Assembly: GCA_051453625.1 (NCBI GenBank)
Contig: JBOZIK010000001.1
Coordinates: forward strand, 82,630,329-82,694,328
Reading direction: 5' to 3'
Length of the DNA stretch: 64,000 bases
From: Welwitschia mirabilis
Taxonomy: Eukaryota > Gnetophyta > Gnetopsida > Welwitschiales
Part shown: positions 1 to 9,514 of the stretch, in pieces
Layout of the letters: every line of letters begins with the position of its first letter
Position numbering within the stretch: the first letter of the stretch is position 1
Made by a program: the position numbers and the translations under genes
Notes under the pieces: generated by a model
The model's database searches: none
Told to the model about the DNA's origin: nothing
What the model saw: the letters and a program-made list of their open reading frames with translations, nothing else

Positions 1-3000
1 AATAGTTTTGGTAATTTAATAAATGTAGCTTTGATGAGTAATATTAGTTTGATGCTTAAGTTGAGTTCTCCCTTTTGTTCACTTAAATAAGAATGATGGA
101 GATAAATAACCATAAGTAATAAACTTATAAGATAATGAATAACAAAAATTCAAGAAAGCAATAATGATAACTATGATGGCATAATGGTTCCTTATGTGAT
201 AAAACTAGTTATAATGTGATAAAGAAATAAGTTAGAGGGGTATGTAGTAGTAAGAGAATTAATCATAACCTATGTCACTAGGTTACTCTGAAGCATAAAA
301 TTTTGGATAATGCAAGGTTATGTGAGAGATGGCACAATAATCTAAAGGATGAAAGCAACTTACATTAAAATTTTATATAATCTTATGTATTACTTAAATG
401 TTGTATGATTTTAAATTCTCTTCCTTGCATGGTCCTTATGATTTTCTTGTGTCTTCTATGGCTCTACTATTACCTTCACTTGAGTATGATTTCATTAGTA
501 CTTGTATGATTCTAAGTTCTTACACCCCTCTATGTTTAAAGAAACTTTTCTATTCTAAACTCTTATGATTTATTTGAATCTTCACATTTCTAAAGATGTC
601 TAATTTATTTATAATTGATTAAGACTTTGCTATGAACATCAATTGTAGTTGCAAAAATGTGTTTAACTTGTCTAATCTTTATTCTTAACTATATCAAGTT
701 TGAGTCATGTCATGTATTTTACAAGGTTTTTGTACATCTCTTATGCCTTATACTTGCTATTCTTATATCATCTATGATCTCCTTACTTGCATTGCATTGT
801 TAGAATAGTTGATAAAGTATCTTGATTTCTTATTCCATGAAATTATTTTCTTGTTGATGATCTAATCCTGATGCATCTTGGTTGTTTAACTGTTAGGTGC
901 CTTTAAGAAAAGTAAAAGATACTTTAAATTAAGATAAGATTAATCTTTCACATTATATCATAAATCTAAGACTAAGATGAATGATAGTTGAAGGAAAATG
1001 ATCAAGTTATAAAAGGTTTTATGATTAGGCTAAGTAAAGAATTAAGTGACATGAAGGTTAATAAGTGAGATCTTATAACTAAAGCTTAGGATATTACTAA
1101 GTTTCCATGACGAAACCTATTAAGGGAAAGATATTTATCATGTCCATATTTTATCCTAAGATTAGAAAACTATTTTAGTCAATTAGATAGTAAATTTAAA
1201 ATTGGAAAATGAATAATAATAAGGAGTCTAGTTTTTGATTTATTTATAACTAATGATTTTGAGATAAAAGTAGTAGTTAAACTAGGTATTATATGATTAT
1301 TTATTTTAGACTTTATTAAAAGATTAACTTATAGTTATTTCTTTTAGTTAATTAATTGAAATATTGAGTAAATTATGGAATTCTCTATTTCTCATGCATG
1401 CTTATCTATTGATGTAGTATGACATTAGATTACTTGATTTATCTTGGAAGTTATTTGTAGCTTCATACACATATATGTTTCTCTCTATCATGTTTTATTT
1501 ATGCAGTAGTGATGATATGTGATCTAAAGTAACTGTGCATGTTATTTTGTCTCATGTAGTTTAATTTAATTGACAAATATATTGTTATATTATTATTTAT
1601 CCCCAGTGGCCAAACATGGAAAGGAAGGATTAAGGGATCCTAAACAGCTTGTAGAAACCTAAAACCTATTGTCAGTCTTACTGTTAGTTCTCTATTATAA
1701 ATACTTAAATTACCCATGTTATTAGAGTCATATATTAGGGTCATACTTTGTGACTTGATCATGTGAAGCTTGATTCAATAGGGGTAATTTGGATTTTTGC
1801 TAAGAGCAGGTGTGGTCCTTAATCCTCTTTTTAGATACTTGTATGCCTTGATTGAAATCTCTTTCTTTTGTATTTTATAACTTTGAAATGAATGCAACAT
1901 GCCTTGTTTGCCATGTATGTGCTAATGTTTTCATATAATCTCATAGTCTTGTAGCAGCATCTTGTATGAGTCTTCTAGGAGGTTGTGAAGTCTAGTATGT
2001 GAAAACCTTATGAAACTTAAGTATCTTATTGTCAACTATTATTATTGAGACTTTCTTGACTAGCCCTTTTATGAGCCTTGCACATGAATATCGTGGTTGA
2101 CCATTGATTTTTGAGATATTAAATTATAAAATATAATACTGAACAGGGTAACCACTTGTACAAACTTAAGAGAATGTAACTTTCTATTGGGAGTCCAAGG
2201 TATTGGGACTGGATTGCTAGGGCGAAAAGGGAAGATATGTGCATAATTATATGATTAATACCCCCTCCTGGTAGGGTGCATTTGGATTACTGGAACATGT
2301 GATGTGGATAACTATAAAGAAGTTAATATAAACTAATGGAAGGTCTTGATCATGTCTCCTTGATGTGTGACCCTTTACCTTGTTTGAAATCCTTCTCTTC
2401 TAACATATTCCTTATCGTAGGTCATACTGGAAACTATAGTGGTATACAGTTTTAACGCCACTTATGCTTGTATAGGAATGAATACAAATGAGAATGCAGG
2501 AAAGAGCTAGTGGTTGTTATTTGGGTGTCATCCTTGTACATTTTATGCTTTAATCATTACTCACATATTTATCAGATGTACTCGAGAGATGAGATAGTNN
2601 NNNNNNNNNNNNNNNNNNNNNNNNNNNNNNNNNNNNNNNNNNNNNNNNNNNNNNNNNNNNNNNNNNNNNNNNNNNNNNNNNNNNNNNNNNNNNNNNNNAA
2701 ACTTGTAGTTATTATGTTTTAGTTTTATACAATAAAGCACTTCTTCTTTTTCTTGTGGATTTTAACTATTTGACAAATTTTGTTGATCTATCATTCTTCT
2801 AAAGATTTAGTATTTTGCTTTAATTAACTATAGTAATCTACTCAGCGTGATGTAGACAATTGGCTATGCTATGTTATTGTTAAACATCAATGAATATTAT
2901 ATATTTCTTGAGTTTACTGGAATGTATAAGATAAGGTTTATCATTTACTCCTTGTTGAAAAGTCATTCTTTAAAAATATAAATATATATTTTCATATGTG

Positions 3001-3021
3001 TTCTTACATCCTTTTGAGTAA
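1..3021. other. AT-rich intergenic DNA without recognisable genes
   Basis: No frame stays open for a credible gene on either strand, and I recognise no retroelement domain here. The part from about 1600 to 2500 is less AT-rich and has a TATA-like stretch near 1695, so it may be an old LTR, but no partner copy is present in the window to prove it. A 100-N placeholder gap occupies 2599-2698. Confidence 0.5.
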
Positions 3022-3085
3022 CTACATCAAGATATGAATAGCTTATGGCTTTGAAGTACCTACATCAAGATATGAATAGCTTATG
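3022..3085 (+). repeat. 38-bp tandem duplication
   Basis: The 26-bp string starting CTACATCAAGATATG at 3022-3047 recurs exactly at 3060-3085, giving a 38-bp unit present about 1.7 times. It looks like a simple local duplication (replication slippage) and is not in a gene. Confidence 0.9.
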
Positions 3086-3171
3086 CTTGCTATAATCTAG
3101 TAGTCAACATACAGTCTCAAGAACTCCACATTAACAGGCGTTTCCATTAGCTGTTAAATCATATAACTAAA

Positions 3172-3235
3172 TGCACCTTGGTGTAGTGGTTATGTTATTC
3201 ACCTACTAACATTGAAGTCATAAGATCAACACTTA
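3172..3235 (+). other. tRNA-like (SINE-head-like) segment
   Basis: The string TGGTGTAGTGG at 3179-3189 fits the Pol III box A consensus TRGYNNAGYGG. It resembles the D-arm region of plant tRNA-Val-type genes, from which many plant SINEs derive. About 45 bp downstream, AGATCAACACT at 3223-3233 is a poor box B with at least three mismatches. No cloverleaf or CCA-type 3' end is convincing, so this is at best a decayed SINE head, not a tRNA gene. Confidence 0.3.
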
Positions 3236-3387
3236 ACTAGACCACAATCCTAAAACTTATTTTATCCATATAAGTCATATTTTGCCTTTTTACCAACACT
3301 ATGGTGTCAATCACCATCCACTTCTCTCCTTGCGTTTAACACAAAATTTGGGGAAATTGCTATACTAATAATAGGTAATCCAAATAG

Positions 3388-3546
3388 CTTATTAGAGGAC
3401 AGAAATATTGTGAAAAAATCATAACGAAAAATCCTTCCTGTGATGCCTTAACGTTGAGCTCCTATGATTTATTTCCTGAAAGAAACGGGCATATTCCTAT
3501 ATCTCTCGCCAGCCATTTATCATCCATTGGTAAACCCTGCAACTAA
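3388..3546 (+). other. Short exon-like open stretch, unidentified
   Basis: A frame opened by the stop at 3385-3387 stays open for 52 codons and ends at TAA 3544-3546. It has no start codon near its beginning. The translation contains SSYDLFPERNGHIPISLASH, which looks more protein-like than its surroundings, and the DNA from about 3380 to 3840 is less AT-rich than the rest of the window. I do not recognise a family. It could be an exon remnant of a host gene or chance. Confidence 0.2.
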
Positions 3547-3837
3547 CTTCGAGTGAAGTATGATGTAAGACATTTGTAATGTTTGCAATTTGTAGGCATG
3601 TGAAAAAGCAGGCTAGTTTTTGAATGATGCCTTTCATCACAAATGCCTTGCTTGGCAGCTCCTACATCTGTATCACGCCTACTGTAAGATTGACCATTTA
3701 ATTTCATAGATGCCCTGTTACCTTTTCATTCTTGCTTGCCATTTTGTTTGATAATTCACATAGCCAGAACAAGAAAATTCGCATACTGAAATTTAAAAAA
3801 ACCAGTATCTCAATATACCCATTAAATTTTCAAGTGG

Positions 3838-5095
3838 TTTGTTTAGAATTGATCAAATGTTGACGCATCGCCTTTCCCTATGTCTTGCATCTCCTTCTCT
3901 GCCATGCACCTGGCTTCTCTGTGCACTCGCTTGTTCGTCCTGTCATGTGTCCAACTACACTCCTCCCTGCCTTTACTCTGCGTCAGCTCGCCCTCTCTCT
4001 GCGACTTCTCTGTTATTCGTGCGCCTCTGTGTTTGACGTCTCTTCCACCCGTGCCCTCTGCCTCCTTCTCACACTGTCAACTACACCTATGCATCCTTCT
4101 TTTCCCCCCACCTGTGTCCTCTACTTCTCCCTCCACGTTCTGGCCGTCATGCATGACCTTCCTTTTGTGTCACCAACGCCCCGTCTCCTACCCCGTGCCA
4201 TCAGTGCACTCTCCGTTTGCAATCTTCCACATGTTTGTTTTTCCACCTGCGCTCTCCCTTCTTCTGTTTCTCCACCCTTTCATCACTACCCCTCCATCCT
4301 TCGCTCTTTGCATCTACACCGTCTTGCACATTGCAACTCGCTGCGCACCTCACCGCTCTCCGTTCCCTTTCAACTTCGTCGGCTACATACCGTTACCCTT
4401 CTGTGAAGCTTCTCTATGCCGACTGTTTCTTCCTGTCATCTGCACCTATGCCGCAGACCTCCTCCTCACCATGTTGCGTTGCCTCTCAAACTGCACTCCC
4501 TCGTGTCCATGATCGTCACCCCCTCACCGTGTTTTCTCTGCCATCGCGTGCACGCTGGTCTGCACCACCTGGTACCCTTGTTGTCACACACTCTACCGGA
4601 TGCTGATCTACTGGTCCTTCCACCTCTACACCTCTATTTTACCTGCCTCTGCCGCGTCTGTTCGCACCTCCTGCATGCAACTGGGTAATCTTCTCTATGC
4701 GTTCTCCTCATGCCAGTGCCCTCAAGGTACACCAAATGTGCTACTTATCATCTTCTTGCAATGCACCATTTAGTCGCCACCTGCTAATTACACCTTGCAT
4801 CTGGTTGCCACAGTCGTTGCTACCCTGATCTGTGCCTATTTTGTTCCTATGCACTTTTCCACCTTGCGTTGCTATTTGCCCACGATGCTTCTTTTCTCTA
4901 TCGACTGTACTTCCACTGATCTTTCTTCTATTGCACACCTCATGTTCAACGCATTTTAGCTGTGTTATGCCAGCTCCCTACTCCCCCTGCTAATGTCTTC
5001 ATAATCCATGCACCGCCTACCATTGCCTGCTAGCTCCTGCACATCTTCCTTGCCTGCGCATTCTTGCTAGCCCACTACACGTTTCCATGGTCAGA
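3838..5095. other. Pyrimidine-rich island of unknown nature
   Basis: About 1.2 kb whose plus strand is strongly C+T-rich and close to balanced GC, in a window that is otherwise strongly AT-rich. All three plus frames are open for 129 to 210 codons in the overlapping interval 3880-4606. That is expected because the stop codons TAA, TAG and TGA need purines, so the frames are a composition effect and I annotate no gene. The translations are Ser/Leu/Pro/Cys-rich with no domain. It may be the leader or LTR of an unrecognised retroelement, or foreign DNA. Confidence 0.7.
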
Positions 5096-5137
5096 CACAA
5101 ATAAATGAGCATAGTTTCTTCATTGTATTGGATTGAT

Positions 5138-5205
5138 GAGTTAGCACGACTGGTCATTTTGACTTGGTTAGAATACTTGGTGAGAGTTCTTAGTTTCAAT
5201 CCCCG
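5138..5205 (+). other. Second tRNA-like (SINE-like) segment
   Basis: GTTTCAATCCC at 5193-5203 matches the Pol III box B consensus GGTTCRANNCC with one mismatch. The upstream TAGCACGACTGG at 5142-5153 is an imperfect box A, and GACTTGGTTAGAAT near 5161 also resembles a tRNA D-arm region. Spacing is longer than in a normal tRNA. It sits between the pyrimidine-rich island and a tandem duplication and could mark the end of a SINE-like element. Confidence 0.3.
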
Positions 5206-5221
5206 TTGATGATGTTTTATC

Positions 5222-5341
5222 AAACCCTGTTCACACTTGAATTAATTATACAAATTTCTTGTATAGGTATAAATTAGCATGATAAACCCTATTCACACTT
5301 GAATTAAGTATACAAATTTCCTGTTTAGGTATAAATTAGGA
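5222..5341 (+). repeat. 62-bp tandem duplication
   Basis: Two adjacent copies of a roughly 62-bp unit start AAACCCTGTTCACACTTG at 5222 and AAACCCTATTCACACTTG at 5284. They differ by a handful of substitutions, so the duplication is not recent. No coding potential. Confidence 0.9.
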
Positions 5342-6429
5342 TATTTAAATAATATTAATCTAAGGTTTATTTTCCCACCTAGGACGATGATAAAGTTATT
5401 GCTTAGGTGTTTCTCTAATTAAAGAAACTTGGTTAAAATTTTTTACATAACATGTAAGCCACTAGCTGATCTTTCCTTTGTTTTTAGAAGCCAAGCATTC
5501 TTTTAGCAATTATTAAGTTTCTTGTCCAAGTTCTATATCTTCTTGTAGTGACCTCATGGTAAAATTGAGGCTCATATTGAGGTCACTATTGCTCTATTAC
5601 TTGTTCCTTACTTTTTGAGGCACTAGTAGACTATCTTCTAACCATTTTTTGAAAGATATATGGAAATCTAAATCATAAACAATTAAAATACAAGGAAATA
5701 ACTAAAAATGAGCATTTGATTAAAAAATAACACCTATTCTTATTTATTATGAAGATGTCTCCCAAATATAAGATGTCTTAGCAGTGACATCTAAGCAAAT
5801 CATCCCTAAGAAATACTCTGAGAGGGATACCTATCAAGTAGAGGCTTGAAAATGAGATTTGGTGGCCCTTTTTGCAAATAAAAAAGTTCAAAACCCTAGG
5901 TTTTTAGTATGTTTTAATTTCTGTAATAGTATATAAAAGATGTCTACCTATTGAAAGATGTCTATAACATGAAAAGTAGACATCTACTCCATCAAAGATA
6001 TCCACTATAAAAATAATTTTCAGTACATTTTCTATGCTATCAAGATGTTTACCAATTCAAAGATGTCTCTTTTAAAAATATTAAAAAGTATGCCTAACAT
6101 TTAAAGATGTTTGGAAATTCAAGATGTTTTCTTTAAAGAAGTCTATAAATCTAAAGTTATCTCTTTGATAAGCATCTACAAAATTAAAGATGTCTATCAT
6201 GAAAAATTCAAAAAATTTAAAAAAAAATCTATGACTAATATTCTCCTAATAGTATGACTTCAACAAATAAAGTAACATGTAGAAAATTTTAACTTTTTCT
6301 AAATCTAACTATAATTGTAACTCATAAAACGATATAAAGATTAGTTGAGATTGAAATCATGCTACGTAATAACTTATATGATTGGGTAAGGCCCAATCCC
6401 TAAGTTCCTTTATAAGTTTGTATAACTTT
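5342..6429 (-). repeat. Probable copia 3' LTR region with AAGATGTCT repeats
   Basis: This stretch follows the C-terminus of copia pol and so should hold its polypurine tract and 3' LTR, but I cannot set the LTR ends because the partner LTR is outside the window. Between 5750 and 6196 the word AAGATGTCT or a one-base variant occurs at least eight times (5752, 5770, 5937, 5956, 6042, 6060, 6104, 6121, 6187 or close to these), with the reverse complement AGACATCT at about 5979. The rest is AT-rich and has no open frame. Confidence 0.5.
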
Positions 6430-7062
6430 TAGTACTTAGATATTTTGTAAATACATTAGTAAGTTGATCATCTATATAGATATATTACATTGATATATCT
6501 CTATTTTTATTGTATTACTAGATCTCAATATGCTTGGTTTTTGAGTGCTATATTTAGTTTTTTGAGATATCTATAGTAAGTCCACAAAATTCCTTTATAT
6601 AAATTGAATTATAAATACCATAATACCACCTATTATGTTGCTAATAGAGTGAACTCTTCAATTCAATTATGTTTGATGCATTTTCTTTGTCTATTTCTTC
6701 TTCTTTTTTCTATTCATTGTCTTATTGACCTTAAAGATGGCTAGATAGTTGATCAATTTGCATATGAATATAATCATTTTATACATCTATAGAAGTTGAA
6801 CTAGTATCATTTACTTTAACATTTGTGGTATTCTCAACTACACCGATTCTGTTTTTATATGTCCTATATGATTTTCTAACCATAAAATATCCTAGAAAAA
6901 TGCCTTCATCAACTTTTGAATCAAAATTTTTGAACTTATCCTTTTCATTCAAAATAAAATACTTTTATCCAAAGATGTAAAAGTAACTTATGAAAGGTTG
7001 TTTACCAGACTATAACTCTTATGAAGTATTAGAAGTAAACCATCTTCAATTCAGATGCTTTT
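6430..7062 (-). pseudogene. Copia pol remnant: integrase C-terminal part and RNase H tail, RT deleted
   Basis: Reading the minus strand from 7062 down, the integrase C-terminal block shows SGKQPFISYFYIFG and then DEGIFLGYFMVRKSYRTY (about 6845-6985), the widely conserved GIFLGY region of copia integrase. The RNase H end follows at only about 6620, with TIDISKN, HSKTKHIEI and DDQLTNVFTKYLST (6432-6620). In a complete copia element the reverse transcriptase (roughly 250 residues) and most of RNase H lie between these blocks. Here only about 200 bp separate them, so RT has been deleted. Several in-frame stops (after FG, and in the HIEI region) show the copy is inactive. Confidence 0.88.
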
Positions 7063-7085
7063 TCTATCTATGATTGTCCCCGGCA

Positions 7086-7117
7086 TGGGCTATCCTGGAC
7101 TTGAACCAGAGACCTCA
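7086..7117 (-). pseudogene. trnI-GAU: trnI-GAU 3' exon fragment (plastid-derived)
   Basis: On the minus strand the sequence GAGGTCTCTGGTTCAAGTCC followed by AGGATAGCCCA matches the T-arm and acceptor end of plastid tRNA-Ile(GAU), with single G-to-A and C-to-T type changes from the usual form. The 5' half, the anticodon arm and the intron are absent, so no tRNA can be made. Confidence 0.8.
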
Positions 7118-7119
7118 CC

Positions 7120-7147
7120 TGCACGGGTTCAATCCCTGTCGTTCGCT
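7120..7147 (+). pseudogene. trnH-GUG: trnH-GUG 3' fragment (plastid-derived)
   Basis: The plus strand reads GCACGGGTTCAATCCCTGTC then GTTCGCT. This corresponds to the T-arm and acceptor end of plastid tRNA-His(GUG), normally GCGCGGGTTCAATTCCCGTC with GTTCGCC. Differences are C/T and G/A transitions. Only the 3' third is present, fused head to head with the trnI fragment. Confidence 0.75.
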
Positions 7148-7225
7148 CGGGCCAGAATCAAAGATTGACTTTCTCAAATGAACAGAACAAAATTNNNNNN
7201 NNNNGGGCCTGGTCACTGCAACCTC

Positions 7226-7280
7226 CTACAAGTGAAAGTGAAAAAGTAAAAACTACCATTAGAGCAGCCCAAGCGATATC
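7226..7280 (-). pseudogene. petN: petN fragment (plastid-derived)
   Basis: The minus strand translates as AWAALMVVFTFSLSLV, which is the membrane segment of PetN, the 29-residue subunit of the cytochrome b6f complex. The start region is altered by a small deletion and the last residues diverge after the LV, so the gene is incomplete. The DNA match is nearly exact across 55 bp. Being in the nucleus and broken, it is not functional. Confidence 0.85.
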
Positions 7281-7315
7281 AACTTCTCATTAAAGCAGCT
7301 TCAGCAAATTTAAAA

Positions 7316-8273
7316 CAACACTAGAATTTGGTTTGAAATGCAGTAAGATGTATTGTTCACTTCTACCCAAAAGTGATAAGGTACCTATTTAGCATGCATC
7401 ATAGTTCTAGCCATTTTATTAAGTATACTATTCTTTTTTCCTACTACTCCATTTTGTTGGAGGGTCGTTGATGTAGAGAATTAGTGCAGGATGCCAAATT
7501 GTTCACATAAATATCTAAACCTTACATGTTTGAATTTTATACTATTATCACTTCTTATTATTTTAATCCTATATCCTTCTTTATTGTGTAGCATAATGTA
7601 CAAGTTAAAGAAATCATTGAATGCTTATCCTTGTATGTAAGGAAGGGTGCTCATGTAAAGTGAGAATAATCATCCACAATAGTTAAATAATATCTTTTCT
7701 TACCAAGACTTTTATAGATTGAGAACCAATAATATCAAGGTGTGAGAGATCTAAAGGACATTAAGTTGAGATAGTATTTTTCTAACCAAATATTTCCCTT
7801 GTCTGCTTCCCTTTCTAAGATGCTTTACAAACTTAATTGTCAATGCTTTTTAACTTGGTGATTTTCCTTATCATATCTTTTACAAATAAAATTTTAAGGA
7901 AATCCTTATTAACATGTCCAAGAGTTTTCTTCCATAGCTTCATTTCATCTATTGAGCTTAATAAACACTTTGTTTTCTTATTAAAAATATCTTGTAAAGT
8001 GACAATATATACATAGAATTTCTAATATTGACAAATATAACTTTCATTGAATTTTTTTCTTCTAATGATACAATCAATTTTCATAAAGATAACATGAAAA
8101 TTTGCATTACATAGTTGACTAATACTTAAAAGATTAAGTTAAAAATCTTTTACAAAAAATGCCTCCTTTACCTTTAGTAGATTGCAACCTCCAATAGTAC
8201 CAATACCTTTAATAGTTACTTTTGTATTATCTCTAAAGATTACCACTCCATGATATTATTCTATCAAGATGAT
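7316..8273 (-). pseudogene. Copia pol remnant: protease end, pre-integrase domain and integrase core
   Basis: In coding order on the minus strand: FRDNTKVTIKGIGTIGG (about 8165-8225), LLSISQLC, then the GAG-pre-integrase block with LWKKTLGHVN (about 7905) where an intact copy has LWH.RLGH. The catalytic core follows: HLDIIGS (about 7725), KRYYLTIVDDYSHFT (about 7685), SDNSIKFK with FGILH (about 7490-7545), LQQNGVVGKKN and MARTMM (about 7410-7450). The catalytic Asp residues of HLDI and SDN are visible. The Glu of QQNGVVE is replaced by Gly. Frameshifts and stops occur between blocks. The element is cut at 8273 by the insertion of element A and at 7316 by plastid DNA. Confidence 0.9.
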
Positions 8274-9514
8274 TATTGCAGTGCATATTTTTGCAATCCT
8301 TTATGTTTTATAGAATCTTATTAATCACAAATATATATTTTTTAAAATATGATATACTAATTTGAGTGGAAGTAATCTAAATGTCATAAAACCATTAAAG
8401 ATGTGTAAGAGAATAAGGAGACTTAATTTTCAGAGAAAGTGTTGTATTCTAAACTTAAGAATAATGCAAGAAAGTAAACATGTAATGCAAGCAAATGCAT
8501 TTAACCTAAATGAATACCTATCTAATTATCAAATCGGCTTGTCAATAAGATTAGCCTTATATAACCCAAATTAGTAAGGGAGGTTGTTATTAACGAAGAC
8601 CCATTTAGGCTATGAAGTAAGTCAAATGAAGTGTAATGCAAAATGCTTTTGAACTACTATCATCAATCTCAATGAATATTGCCCTTAAGAACTAAATCAT
8701 TAATAAGACTATCACTGAATCAAGAATAACATAAACCGTAAGGGATATAAATAGTATTAATGAACAAAAAAAACAAAGTTTGTATTCATAATCAAACCAA
8801 CATTTGGGTTACAAGACAATCACATCTTAATGGAGGATGCACAACCTAATACCAAGGAAGAGCCCTTATACAATCCTTAAGATGGATCTTCAATCCTTTA
8901 TTCTCCTATCATGAGAATTTACAATGAATCAAAGATGATAGAAGGATTGAATGAGGGGTTTATTTATATAGTAAAGAAGGCATAATTGTCACTCAAAATG
9001 CACTAAAAAACATGCTCAAATAAGAGAAAGAAACAAATAAAATGGATTAAAGTTAGTTAATAATTTTAGATGTTGTCCTATTTGTAGTAGGAATGACCTA
9101 GGGGATGAGGATACATGAGTCATCATTTGTCATCCTACATGCTATATAGATGACCATGAAGATAACACCTTTTTAGAAAAGAGGACTTTAATAGCTCTAG
9201 CTCTAGTTTACTCAGCATTCCCATGTGGCTTATACAATGTTGTCATCCTACTTGTCATGGGGAGATAAAGGGGATGACAATTCTCGTTATCTTTCCAACT
9301 CAATAGAAGCTAGCCTTTAGTATTATTGATCCTCCTCTAAAGTACTAACCATTAGAATGTGCTTGAAATGCCTCTAGAAATGTCAAGAAATGCATATTTC
9401 AGTGATCATTTATCAACTCTTCATAATCATCAGAATTGCATCTAAACCTACAAAAATGTCCTTCAAAATAGATTACAATACTTTATCAAATATATATAAT
9501 TTGGTAGTGCATCA
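8274..9514 (-). repeat. Element A 3' LTR
   Basis: On the minus strand this LTR begins TGATGCACTACCAAATT (9514 downward) and ends GCACTGCAATA at 8274, where related LTRs end TTACAACA. It aligns along its length to the split LTR at 25965-26186/50534-51499 and to the LTRs of D on the opposite strand. The polypurine-type sequence AAGACTAAGTGAAGG lies just outside its 5' end. It contains several copies of the GTCATCC...GGATGAC hairpin module, for example 9242-9278. Confidence 0.88.
8961..8970 (-). promoter_or_regulatory. LTR TATA box of element A
   Basis: TATATAAATA on the minus strand within the A 3' LTR. It occupies the same place as TATAAATA in the D 3' LTR, so it is probably the ancestral Pol II promoter of the family. 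Confidence 0.6.

Larger units (their letters stand above)
7063..7315. other. Plastid-derived mosaic (NUPT) inserted in copia integrase
   Basis: Between two stretches that align to adjacent parts of copia integrase (ending VNNTSYCISNQILV above 7315 and resuming before 7062) lies about 250 bp of non-copia DNA. It contains three plastid pieces that are not neighbours in normal plastid genomes: the 3' part of trnI-GAU, the 3' part of trnH-GUG and part of petN. A 10-N gap at 7195-7204 falls inside. The pieces are joined almost directly and in mixed orientation, which suggests capture of plastid fragments during double-strand-break repair. Confidence 0.75.

Noticed and set aside
3839-4688. Overlapping plus-strand open frames of up to 210 codons
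   Set aside because: They overlap in all three frames, lie in a pyrimidine-rich tract where stop codons are rare, and show only low-complexity Ser/Leu/Pro/Cys translations.
5750-6196. CRISPR-like array
   Set aside because: The repeat is only 9 bp, spacing is irregular, some copies are inverted, and the context is a plant copia LTR.
7086-7147. A functional tRNA gene
   Set aside because: Only two 3' fragments of different plastid tRNAs in opposite orientation; no anticodon arm and no cloverleaf.
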